Origin: Setaria digitata
Lineage: Eukaryota; Nematoda; Chromadorea; Rhabditida; Setariidae
Reading direction: 5' to 3'
DNA length: 64,000 nt
NCBI GenBank assembly: GCA_003640385.1
Contig: RCAB01000097.1
Location: 108,992 to 172,991, forward strand
Part shown: positions 12,991-24,245 of the stretch, one piece after another
Layout: every line of letters begins with the position of its first letter
How positions within the stretch are numbered: position 1 is the first letter of the stretch
Notes under the pieces: model-generated
The model's input: only the letters and a program-made list of their open reading frames with translations
Databases searched by the model: none
What the model was told of the DNA's origin: nothing
Program-made: the position numbers and the translations under genes

Positions 12991-15871
12991 TTACTCATAA
13001 AATTTTACTCGAAGTTCCTCTTCTTTTCTTTGCGCATCTTCCCTGGCAATCTTTTGGGCCAATATTTGCCTTCGCCATTTTGGCAACGGTTCTGTTGTTC
13101 CATTGATGAATTGTGGCACTAGGCTAATATATTTATCAAGTGTACATGCACTTCTTGCCTCTTCGATGTCAATTTCTAGCTGTAATTCAAAAGACAAGCA
13201 ACAAAGAAAGGAGAATTGAAGTTTTGAAAATTAATTCAACAGTTGTAAGAATTTGAAAACCTTTTAATTTTTGAAAATTTGAAAACCAGTACAACTGATT
13301 TCTCATGGATGCGTCTTTTTCCCTTAATTCTTTTCCCTCGAAGCGAATTGAAAATTGTTGAATGTGATCTTATTCCTATAGTTTTTTTAACTTCCCAGTT
13401 CTTACAATACGAGAATTTGCTTGAAATTTGTGAGGTTTGAATTTCTGAAAATGAAGAAACTTTAAAAATTTCTACAAAAATAACAAATGAAAGCAATTAT
13501 TAATTAACAAACCAATTTCTGCTGTTCAACAATTAAATCCTTTTGTTTTTGCTTGTAATCCTTCAGTGACATCATACCTTTTGGCAACTGCTTTAGTTCT
13601 GAAGACATTTTTGGCAAATTTCATTATAATAAATTTGTAACTCTTTTTTCAAAAGTGAATAAAAATTCCAGTAGAAGTAGCAAGAATCTCAGTTCATGCA
13701 AAATCAGTTCTAAGAATTACGACTGAAATTAACTGAAAACTTATAACCTACTAAGACCGATTGGATTAGAAATCCACCGAGATCGATCGCCTACCGGAAC
13801 CTAACATGCATCTCTTTTACCTTCTTGTTCTTGCTCGACAACTAATTAAACATAAGAACAATTATCACTTGTCTTACGCTGCATTGAAGAATGTTTGGGA
13901 AGCAACCTTGGATTAGTTGATCGTTGAGTTGATCACTTATCGAAATGGTCGTTTTCATTCTGTTCGATTTAATTTCATACTCTCTTTCATTATCTTTACT
14001 TTTATAAGCACTTCGCACAATATCTGTAAGTTATTCAAATTGAAATTTTAACTAATGCTTAAAAATTTCTAATTTAAATTAAAATGATAAAATTATCTCA
14101 TAAGAAGAATGAAATGTTCCCACCCTTTCGATTCTCTTTAATTTACACTTCCTAAGATAACTGTACAATGTGACAGTATAGAAATGATTCAAGAAGTTTC
14201 ATAGTTGATGAAATTTTTTTTTACCATATTCACGAATGGAGAACTTTGGACTATCCGAAAGGTTGCCGGATGCAGGTTTCTAAAAGGAAATCAATTAAAT
14301 TTTTTTATTTACTTCTTTGATCACTGAGTTAGTCGATTACCTGTCGAAAGGATAACAGTGACTGAAAACTGCAGCAATATGTCAAATTACAAATATAAAA
14401 AATAAATTTATAATAGGTGATTTCAAGTAACAAATATTCTTTCAAAATAGCCAACGGTTGTTACTCCTCTTTGTAGCAGTAATCAATGAGCAACCAATAA
14501 TTTTTTTACAGTTCTACCTTTTTCTTTTTTTTTTTTTTTCATTTTGTTTTGTTCATTGAATTAGTATTCTAAAGATAATTTATACAAAAATTCAAATTCC
14601 ACGAACAATTGAAGAACTTATTGGAACATTTAAAACTTCTGCTACTTGGAATATTAACATTGCTACAAAAAGAGAATCACCTGTGAATGAAGCTGCATTT
14701 CTCGAACTGACGACATCTGTTCGTCGCTTTCTAATGCATTATCTAAATCATCCAAAATTTCTTTTACAATTCCATCAGCGTTACGTCGTTGACGAGTACT
14801 GTCTAAAATTACACTAAGATAACTCTTCTTTACAGTTTTCACTTGCTTAAAAAATTGATAGAATTTTTCACACACAAAAAAAGAAAATATTCTTCATCTG
14901 TGTGTGCAACATAAAATACTAAAGGGTAAATAAATACTAGTCAGATAAGAAATAAATCAGCTTATTAGAACTTATTGCAGGAGTAAGAAGATGTTGGAAA
15001 ATTGCATTGCTACATCATTTATGGATAATCTGTGCAGTGAGGGAAAAGAGTTGTTTCTGCTCTTCCTTCCGTAATTAGTTAATTAACAATGCGTTAAAAA
15101 GAGAAATAAATAGTAACTTTTGCTTTGTTCATCATCTGCTAACGATTGTTGCTGAATGATTGCTTCGGTCATTTTTCTTTGCCTTTCCTCCATCGTACTG
15201 TTCGATTGTATTCTGTTAGAACTGTTGCATTTTGCTGATTTGGAATGTTGAATTTTTAGTTCATTTATTGCAATTTGAAATGAACTAGCCCCAAATTTTG
15301 ATGAAGAATTGACGGATGTTGAAATATCCTCGTTTTCGGGAATTTTTGAATCTTCCGATTGTATCGAAGAATTTGATAGTTTCAGCTCAACTGATGCGTT
15401 TTTTGTGGCTGTATTCAGAATATCTGCAGATAACAGCTCCGACCTATTTGATTTAGACTTCGTTCCGGGAGTTCCTATAGCCTTCACTGGTGGATTATGA
15501 ACTCGAGACATTTGAGTTTTTTGCTCTCGAAATAAGTTCTGTTGCCCCTTACCATTAGCCGTTACCTTCTTTAGGTCAACAGTCTTCGAGCATTGCTGAT
15601 ATGACCTTATAGATTGACTTAATTTGTTCACTTCGTTGGTTACGATCACAGTTGGGAAACAAGAAGACAAAGATAAGTTTTTGGCGACAGGACTGGTTGA
15701 AGTTGAATTTCTGGACTGTTGTTGGCTTCTCTCTTCAGGCCGACTTAATCCGGCTCGACTGGTTGTACCACTTTTATAACCAGAACCATAATGTAGCAAG
15801 GATGGATTTTCACGGATGGTTTTCGATCGCTGGGTTGGGAAAACGAGTGTCCCAAGGGAACGATCTTGCAT
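12991..15871 (-). CDS. Ser/Gln-rich protein with espin-like C-terminal motif
   Basis: Six exons in one continuous frame: 15871-15118, 14802-14681, 14279-14225, 14023-13907, 13598-13513, 13179-12991 (TAA); 440 residues. The ATG follows the acceptor TTTTTATAG by one base, so it may be the trans-spliced start, though an upstream coding exon is not excluded. Residues 1-250 are Ser/Thr/Gln/Asn-rich and look disordered. The middle is acidic (VKEILDDLDNALESDEQMSS). The end has KQLPKGMMSLKDYKQKQKD, then LPKWRRQILAQKIARED and a charged helix. The P-x-W-[RK]-R-x-[IVL]-x-x-[RK]-K/L type motif resembles the C-terminal actin-bundling end of espin/forked proteins; no ankyrin repeats are visible. The gene structure is well supported by matching phases at all five introns; the actin-binding role is inference and weak. 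Confidence 0.72.
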
Positions 15872-18781
15872 CCTATAAAAATGATTTAATCAAGTTCAAA
15901 TACTTTTGTGCATAATTTAGTCTTTTAAAGAGAGAAGTTTCAGAAATTACTTATTAGTCGTATGAATTTTAGACTCAAAATGCTCAGCGCAACAGCAAAT
16001 ATTCGTCTCATAATTATTCTCTCCCAGTACTGTAGCTGTGATACTTCATGTTATTTACACGGTGACAAGCCAAACATTTGAGTGAATGTCGTCAGAACTG
16101 TACAATTATCTCGAAGCAAATAGCTGAGTAAATAAATACAGGTATGTAGATACCGGAAAATGCAGAGAGTTTAGTTAGTTAGCCTAGTTTAAATCAAATT
16201 TTAGTGTGAAAATATATTTCACTTAAAAAGTCCATTATATGGGATTCGTCTCGTGATCATATTGTAACCAAAATGGGCGTAAACTGTCTCATTTTAATAA
16301 ATACCTATAGTTTTAATTAACAGGCGTTCAAAAATTTAATAATTAACATATTGGATATTGGGACCAAAATATACTGAAGCTAGCTTATTTTAATAATCCC
16401 TAGAAACTAACATACTCAGGCATAAAAACTTCTTGGAAATGGATCATTCCTTCAAAAAGCTCTATTATGGAATTTCCAGAAAACGAGAAATAGTTGACAG
16501 ATATGTAACAATGAAAATGTTAAATATTTGCCTAAAGTTATGCTGTTCTTGTTTCATATAAAAAAGGGAAAGAAGAGAGGAGCAGGAAGAAGAGAGAATG
16601 GTAGTGCGACAATAACTAAACTTATCAGTGTATATCAGCGCAACAAAATTACTATCACTTTATATCATATACTGTTCCTTATCGAGATGTAAACATTCCA
16701 GAATTGAAGCTCAAATTCGTCTGATAATACTTTTTGATATATAGTGATAAGAGAGGCAAAATTAAATTGGATTGTTCAGTTTAGTTTATTACATTAAAGA
16801 TTGATTTAATGAAAAGGTTTTTAATTTTGGTGCGTTTTTTTCAGAAGCAACTTTTAAACAAGGCTGGAAAATTTAAGGATTCATTCTGAACACTTTTTAT
16901 CATCTGAGTTCATTCTCGACATGCATTATCATCTTATTACTGAGTAGTTATCAAAATACATGCAATTGTTTACTGATATGTGTAAAAGTTAATTACAATA
17001 AAAGCGAAAATTACGAAGAAAAAGCAGTGGTGTGAAGTGAAACGAGTCAACAATAGTGTCGGAATTGGCAAACAAAAATGCTTACGGATGGGATCAGTTA
17101 GGCAGGTCGGAGAGAGAATTCTCGAGGAAAATCTAGCTGGGAAGTATGCTCCTTCACTATTCAACAGCTTGAATGTGAATACCTCTTATCATCAAATAAC
17201 CATTCTTCACTGATAATGGATATTTTTCCTATGATATATGTATACTACTGGAGACAAGAGGAACAAATTTTTGGTCTTCAACCATAAACATAATGCCAAC
17301 AAACAATTATCACTATAGATCATGAATGTAATTAGTAGTAATTAGAAATATAAATACGCAAATATACACAAATTCGTCAGAACTGATGAATGGATCGTAT
17401 CGGGCTAGGTAAGTTAACTGCAATAAATTGTTGGGCAGACGTTTAGTTGCTGGGAAAAATTGAGCGCATATATCGTACATGTCTGTGATGATTGTCGAGG
17501 GAAGCTAGCAACCGATCAGATTCTTCATTCCGACGAGACGAAGGATTCTGACTAGATCATCGAGTCTTCCGTCGAAAGACATTCGAAGAACTTCAATTCT
17601 GCACTAAATTAAATTGCTTTGTGTGTGTGTACTTTCTTTGCTTTTTGTGTCACTTAGCTTGGGAAAATCAGAAGAGATGTTTGTTTACTGCAAACCTGAT
17701 AAATATTAACATAACAATGTCAACTTAAATTCGAAAAGAAACCTTTGCTCTTCGTTATGATGGCTGCTTTTCATAATTTCATAGTCTAAATTACATCATC
17801 CAACCTTTAACTTTCATTATCAATACTTGAATATTTCTTCTGCAATCTTTTAGTAGATATCTTAGTGACGAATCGAGCAGTCAGGAAGCACTGCTGATTC
17901 ATTGTGAACTCAAATTATACGTTCACGTGATTTACGCCTCAAAAGTTCTCACGTATTAGCATCACTACGTGGAACATAGTATGTCACGTCAATTCTGTCC
18001 TCAATTTATCATTTCATGCAACCTTACTCCTCTGTGAATTAAACGTAACGGCTTATCAGTCACTTGGAGAGTAACATGTTTTGTTGACATCCGGCCGTCT
18101 GACTTGCTTCACATATTTCTGGCAACGTGATATTCCGCGACGATAAATTTCTACTAAGCCTGGAAAGCTATCCAGGTGACAGTATCACTGTTGTTCGGTT
18201 GTAAACAGGTATACTTATCACGACACGAATATCATGAATACGATAGTGACACGATGGAGATTTCAGGATGAATCATTCCACGGAAGTAATTTGGTTTGAC
18301 GTGTCGAGGGAGTCGTAGCCCATGGAAGACTGATGCTCTTTTTGAGTCTTTCCTTTTCAGATCTTTCTACTTCTCAGTGCTTAGTTGGCCGTTGCGTTTG
18401 TAAATCTTTGCTAGTTTAATCAGCAAGAATCGGAAGTGTTCGTAGATTTCTTTGGAAGTTGCTACAGCTAAGTCTCTTCGGGATGTCATACTCGTTCGTA
18501 AGTTCACGTGCTTAGAATCTAGTTCATTTATTTGCGTATTTTCGTTGTTCTACAAGTGTGTACTGTCGACGTTAGCGCTACTGTAAACAGCAACTTTCAG
18601 CCTTAATCTAACCTGAATCTACTACATTTACTAANTGTTTCGTAAGTTCACGTGCTTAGAATCTAGTTCATTTATTTGCGTATTTTCGTCGTTCTACAAG
18701 TGTGTACTGTCGACGTTAGCGCTACTGTAAACAGCAACTTTCAGCCTTAATCTAACCTGAATCTACTACATTTACTAAAAC
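15872..18781. promoter_or_regulatory. Divergent intergenic (promoter-bearing) region
   Basis: This 2.9-kb stretch separates the starts of two genes transcribed away from each other, so it should contain both promoters. From about 17500 to 18600 the base composition is less AT-rich than the surrounding DNA and there are several ACGT cores, including CACGTG at about 17924. A purine-rich tract lies at 16562-16600. No protein or RNA gene is recognised. The last 290 bases include a duplicated segment with an unresolved base (listed separately). Confidence 0.45.
18495..18778 (+). repeat. 140-bp direct duplication around an N
   Basis: The segment 18495-18634 is repeated at 18639-18778 with one obvious difference (TTCGTTGTT versus TTCGTCGTT), and the two copies meet at an N at 18635. 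Both copies contain the same AACTTTCAG acceptor. The second copy lies directly before the R3HDM4 start codon. A one-base N flanked by two near-identical copies is typical of a scaffold join where overlapping contig ends or two haplotypes were not merged, so this may not be real tandem duplication. Confidence 0.93.
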
Positions 18782-21141
18782 ATGGGAGTTCTTCGACGAC
18801 ACTCGCGTTTGCTGATGACTGGTCATATCAGCTTAGATGAGTAAGTCCTCCCGTTTTATAGAGCTCTTAACAGTCCTTCAAGAGGTTGAAGAAAGCAGAT
18901 TCTGATTGGAAGGTCACGTAAAATTCATTTCACTTCATTTTCTTTTATTTACTGAAAGTTTGTGAATAAAACTTATTCGCTTCTTGGATTACTACTTCAG
19001 CAGAAAGAAAAGAATCTGGAACACCACTGTGTAAATAGAAGGGAAAATTAAAGATCAGTTTTTAGCTACTTGCCTGATGATGAGAGTGGAGATGAGCTTC
19101 GAATCGAGAATGATGCCACTGAGACGACTACAAGGAACGGCATGTCGCACCGAAGAAGGCAAAGGGTAATTTTCTTCACTTCTGGAATTCGATGCTGTTG
19201 AATGGAAGTTAATTTTTACATTTGGATTAATGATCAATGAGTGGCAGCATGTTTATTTAACAACTCATTTCTCGAAATAAGTTGAGGTCACTAAATAAAA
19301 TAAGATTGTGGTTCCCAGATACTGGCATTCAATAAACGAATAGTTGGTGAGAGTTTTTTTTTTCTTTTTTTTTCAGGATGGACGAAGTGCAAGGAGGGCA
19401 CAATGGTTAAATGATATGACAAGTGATTTAAATATGACAAAAAAGGAACGAATGGGTGCACGAAAACAGCGAAGATATGAGAATGGTTTGTTTCTGTAAA
19501 GTGAATCCTCATTGTCTTTCTGATTTAATAAGAAGATACGAAAGCGTTTACTTATTTGTCTTGTCATTAATTTATTTTTCAATATTCAGCACAGTTAAAC
19601 AAGTTGTTTTTACTATCTAAGTGACTGTTCACTATATTTACATATGTGAGTCGTTTTGTAGAATTTGTCTCGTTTTTTCCAGAACGTGGCTAAATATCCT
19701 AAACTTTTCGGGAGCTAATTGAATGTAGTAATAGTTCACTACCTTTCCTTCCGTTTATATGTAAGCATTCATTTTTTTTCCTCTGATGTCCTTTTTTGTA
19801 GCTCGATTTTTGTATTCGTCAGTGAATGCAGAAGATATCTGCGAGGATTATTCCGACATTTTACAGTCAACAGTAACAGCCTTATCGAAATTGTTTATAG
19901 AAGAAGGAAATATGCAGGTGATATTTTCTTCCTGTACAAATTTATGTTCATTTAATCTTTAGCGTCGCATAGTAGTTAGATATGATGACATAATTAGAAG
20001 GATTAAGTCTTAAATATTCAGGCTTGGACCATTTTCACTGAAAAGAATGAAGAGGAACAGCGAGAATTTTTGAGGAGTTGTGAAACAGAAGAAACTCATC
20101 AGCACTGCTCTTGCTGTTGTGGGAATTCCGAAGGAGTTGATATTTTTGAACATCGGCCTTGCGATAGTTCGTTTTATCACTCTGAGATTTATTTTGTTTC
20201 ACAGATCGCTTTCTTCACTTCTTTCCAGAAGGCATTCCATAGCGAAAGTACCTCCAAGCTACACTACTTTTTTAGGGTTATTCAGGGTTATTTACTTGGG
20301 CTGTAATATAAAGATATGAGATATTTGCCCGCTACCGAAACTTCCTTAGCAACTGTTGTAAAAATTTAGATCATTCGTTTCATTCAGCCGAGGCTTCGTT
20401 TTCACGCTTAAACCGTCGATTCAGAGTGATATTAAGAAATAAAACATTGCCACTGGTATGTTTTTATCTGCGAAATTTGAAGGACTAAATTTGTATTTTA
20501 AACTTGATGAGATTGTGATGAAGCATGGTCTTACAATATTTCTTACGTATGTTACTAGAAGTTATATAAAGAAGAACAGAGTATACTTAGTCTTGATTCT
20601 GGCCCCTTGGTCTTGTTCTGCCAGAGAATCATTTCAGATTTTATTCTTGTAGGAATTCATGACTCTAAATGAGGAAGAAATGAGAAAATTTTTTCATAAC
20701 AATGCATTGCCATTATCGGAATGGTCTTCATCTGTCCTGCCGCGACTGCAACGTCTTATTATACATGCGCTGTCGCAGTATCTTTCCTTAATTTCAAAAA
20801 GTAATTTTCTTGATAAGTTTTCATTTTAAAATTACGAAGTAGAAACCAAACTACCACAGATTACTTCCCGAAAACCTGCTATTAATTTTTTACTTTTCTT
20901 TCTGTAACCTTGCAAAATTTTTTAATATAAGATCGAGACTTTATTAGCTTTCATTTAATTTTAAACTTTGAGCACCAGTTAATTGTAAATTCAATTTTAA
21001 GGTGTAGTTATCGGTGCTGGTGATGAAAAATTTGTCAAAGTGCGCAATAAATACTGCTCATTTCGACCACCCTCGGAAACTTTGGTTGACTATCTGAAGC
21101 GAATACGTGGAACTGGTAACGCTGAGAATACTGTGTCATGA
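18782..21141 (+). CDS. R3HDM4: R3H domain-containing protein 4 homologue
   Basis: Exons: 18782-18840, 19066-19165, 19377-19485, 19802-19917, 20022-?, 20388-20455, 20653-20800, 21002-21141 (TGA); about 300 residues. Exon 3 gives GRSARRAQWLNDMTSD, matching the R3H-associated N-terminal domain (human SASRRKQHFINQA). Exon 5 starts AWTIFTEKNEEEQREFLRS, like human VWNDFMNRSGEEQERVLR. Exons 6-8 give SRLNRRFRVILRNKTLPLE, LQRLIIHALSQYLSLISKS and VKVRNKYCSFRPPSETLV, the R3H region. The end of exon 5 is unresolved: donors at 20167, 20248 and 20287 all keep frame, and Cys/His-rich residues (HQHCSCCCGN) precede them. The start follows a trans-splice-like acceptor at 18744 by 37 bases. Function of the family is poorly known; R3H folds bind single-stranded nucleic acid. 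Confidence 0.88.
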
Positions 21142-24100
21142 TTCTTATTGAAAAAAAAAAAAAAAAAAAAAAAGATTTGCAGTTTGACTTCTTGGAACAA
21201 TGGATAGGCATGGTACAAGGACTTTTATGTTGCTTATCTCCAGAGTGAATTTCTTCACTCCAACTTTTGCTGCTTGCGTTCAAAACTTTGAATTGAGTAG
21301 GAATTTCCGTCGATTCACTTAAGAATTTGAAAAACTTTATGCAGGTGTAGGAGCATCCTTGTACAAAAACAAAGAAACAAACATGTTTGAAAAAATCCAG
21401 ACCTCCTCAAAATTTCGAAAGTGTCCATCACTTTTTTTCATTAAAAAAGAAAATACCAAAACATGGACTATCCTTTTTTAATATCGAATTTATTATATCG
21501 TTCATCTTCATTTCGAATTTTACTGGGGTCTATTACTTTTTCTAAGCTGTATTTAACTGCTGTTCGAAGATTCTAATGATTGAAGCAAATTTTAGAATTT
21601 ATAATTTTTCTTTGTCTTTCCTACTATGTTTAATAATAATATAATTTACGTTTACAAAGTGACACAGTTTGTTCATTATTATGTCACGTCTTATTTCTAC
21701 GATTTCGTTTTTTTTTATTTGAATTTAACTTAAAACATTTTGTACGAACGGGTATAACGTTCTGGTTTTTTTTCCAATACAAGGGGCCCGGTTATACATA
21801 GCTCCTTCCTGTTTAATTCACTGATTTCTTTATTTAACATCTATTGTCTTTATTACACTGGCTAAAATAGCTCAAAAATAGTATTAATCGATGAAATGAT
21901 CGCTGAACATGAACATTTAACAACTGGTTTTGGTTCATGTTTCAAACTCTTCTAAAATATAAAATGAATTGGTCTCGCAAATAGTTTTTCAACATATTAT
22001 TGATAATATGACCGATTATACCAGCTGTTTAGGGTACTTTTTATTAACTCTGAAAGTTGTCCTATCCCACTTGCCTCTTTATTTGTAGACAGAATCAGTT
22101 CTATACCTTAATAAGTAAATGAATTTTTAGTTACTTTTTCTACCTCTGTTTAGACGTGTACATCTGTCATGCCTCGAATTTCCCTGTTTTTCGCTTTTTC
22201 TTATGTTTATTGTAGTACGTTTAGTGCTATAAAACTACACTTTTGCTTCTTCAGCAGTTTATATATTGGAGAGGGGTATTCTATCTTAGACTTTTCTCTT
22301 AAAACTAGTCTAATGAAGAAAAGGGGCGAGAGGTCAGTGAGGTTATGGAGAGGAAAAAGGAAAAAGAAACGTGAGGGAAGCTGTGTATATAATGTATTTG
22401 AACCTACCAGAAAACGATAGTACTAGTCTAGCACTGAGAGTATGTCAGGTTCGGTGATGCTTAACTAGTATGTCAGGTTCGATGATGCTTTTTTAAGAAA
22501 ACTCTAGAAAAGAAGGGCACGGAGAGAATGTCTTGGTTTTCCCAGATTTGTTATTGTTTAAATTTGTCAATGAAATTATGGATAAAGTGTTAAGGGAGTT
22601 GATGTTAGAGTACTAGCTACTACTACATTCACGGTTTTATCAATAAGTAAAGATGGGTTGGTAGTTGGGACGGTGTAGTACAAATCATTAACTGTAAATG
22701 TTAGATTTTATTATTTCAAGTGATGCATGACTTTTAACAACTTAAGGATTTAAGATATAGTAATTTTAATATATATTTTAAAAAAATTTCCTTATTTTCA
22801 GGTAAAGTAACTGATGCATGATGAAGTGAAAGTGCGAGTTTTGTGGCCTGCTGTAAACATTGCGTTATTGTAGGCAAGATCAGATAATGTAACGTCGGAT
22901 GATTACGGTTTTTTTTTTTTTTTTTTTTTCAAATTATTATTCCCTACAGAAAGTGATGCCATGAAACTAAGCTGTCAATGGTTTGTTTTTTCACAGGAAT
23001 GCCGCTCATATAATTGGCTAACTTTGCTTGATAGATAATGCTACGGCACGATAAGCTGGAAATATGCGAAATTATCTATGAATCACGCCATTACAACAGA
23101 AAGATGTGAGTCTGCTACTGGTTAAGTTCACATCAGGACTCCTGTGTTACATGTGACTGATAACTCCGGAAATATTATTTAAAAAAAAAAAAAAAATGAT
23201 TTTTAGATGAAAATGTGAAGTTGGGATAAATGAGCGGAAAATGTTTAGTCTGAAATGGCAATATTTGGTTTGTGATTGCATTACAATAACATCAGTGAAG
23301 TCGTTAAATCATTTTGAATGTTCCTCAATATTATCAACTTGACGAAGACGAAGACGCTAGAATTGGGTAGTTCCATCAGTGGTACCAATCATTTGTTCAG
23401 TAATTAAAGAGGTAGAAATATTAAGTCTACTTCTTGTATGCTTGTCAAGAACTGATTAAGTTTAAAATTAAGGAAAGGTAGATTTGATTTATAAACCCTG
23501 TCAGTAGACTGAAGTGAAAGTATTAAACTTTTTGATGTCAAATTGGAAGGAGAAAAAACACTAATAACATTTCTTTCCAAAAAGGGTGGATAATATCTGA
23601 GAAGAAAATATTTCGACATATTTTCTTTCACTGCTCCAATGATCTGGTTAGTGACATGTTGGATCACGATGTGTTGTTGTGAGAAGTACAATTGGCGTGT
23701 CTTGTTGCTTTTTGGACTTCGCACTTTGTTCCCCGTCAAATAATAACTTTCCATCAACAACTCTTTTCTACGTTCTTAACTGGTAACTAGTAACTGTAGT
23801 TCCTGACAGTATTTCTTGTTACTGCTAATTATTTGCTATTACTGCAGTTTTCATTAATATCAGCCACTGGATTAGCTATCATGTATTTCTTTCTACTATA
23901 TTTCAGTTTAAAACTGCTTTATTTTCTTTTTCTACACTTACATTTTAAAAATGCAACTCTGCCCTTTAATAGCGTTCGTGTCATCTTTAATGTTGCAGAT
24001 TAGTTTTGCGTTTTACTAAAAGTCCTAAAAAATTATGAACCAACCAAAATGTCAACAAACGTAGATATCTCGGCCAAGGAATACCTTTCAGACTTATAAA

Positions 24101-24245
24101 TATCCAGTAAAAGAAATATCCACTAGTATTACTGATAGTGAAATCACTAATATATAGTGCTGGAGAAATTTAAGTGTTACAGAAAGTGACTTTTTTTGGT
24201 GAGAAAAGTGATTCTCCGTTTGTGGAATTGATAGAATTTAAAGCT
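21142..24245. other. Intergenic region upstream of CPT1
   Basis: This is 3.1 kb between the R3HDM4 stop and the CPT1 start on the same strand. It starts with an A run in the R3HDM4 3' region (about 21150-21172) and contains a short direct repeat at 22440-22490 and a T run at 22909-22930. Open frames at 22169-22420 and 23404-23760 lack splice context and recognisable domains. A possible trans-splice acceptor for CPT1 ends at 24182 (GTGTTACAG). Otherwise I see nothing. Confidence 0.5.
22440..22491 (+). repeat. Short tandem repeat, two copies
   Basis: The unit AGTATGTCAGGTTCGGTGAT plus GCTT occurs twice within about 50 bases, the second copy with one change (TTCGATGAT), separated by AACT. Lies in the intergenic region upstream of CPT1; no function is apparent. 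Confidence 0.75.

Noticed and set aside
15652..15915. Plus-strand 87-residue open frame
   Set aside because: Antisense shadow of the first exon of the Ser-rich gene.
22169..22420. Plus-strand 83-residue open frame
   Set aside because: Low-complexity basic sequence in an intergenic region; no splice or domain support.
23404..23760. Minus-strand 118-residue open frame upstream of CPT1
   Set aside because: No start context, no partner exons, no domain; composition like non-coding DNA.
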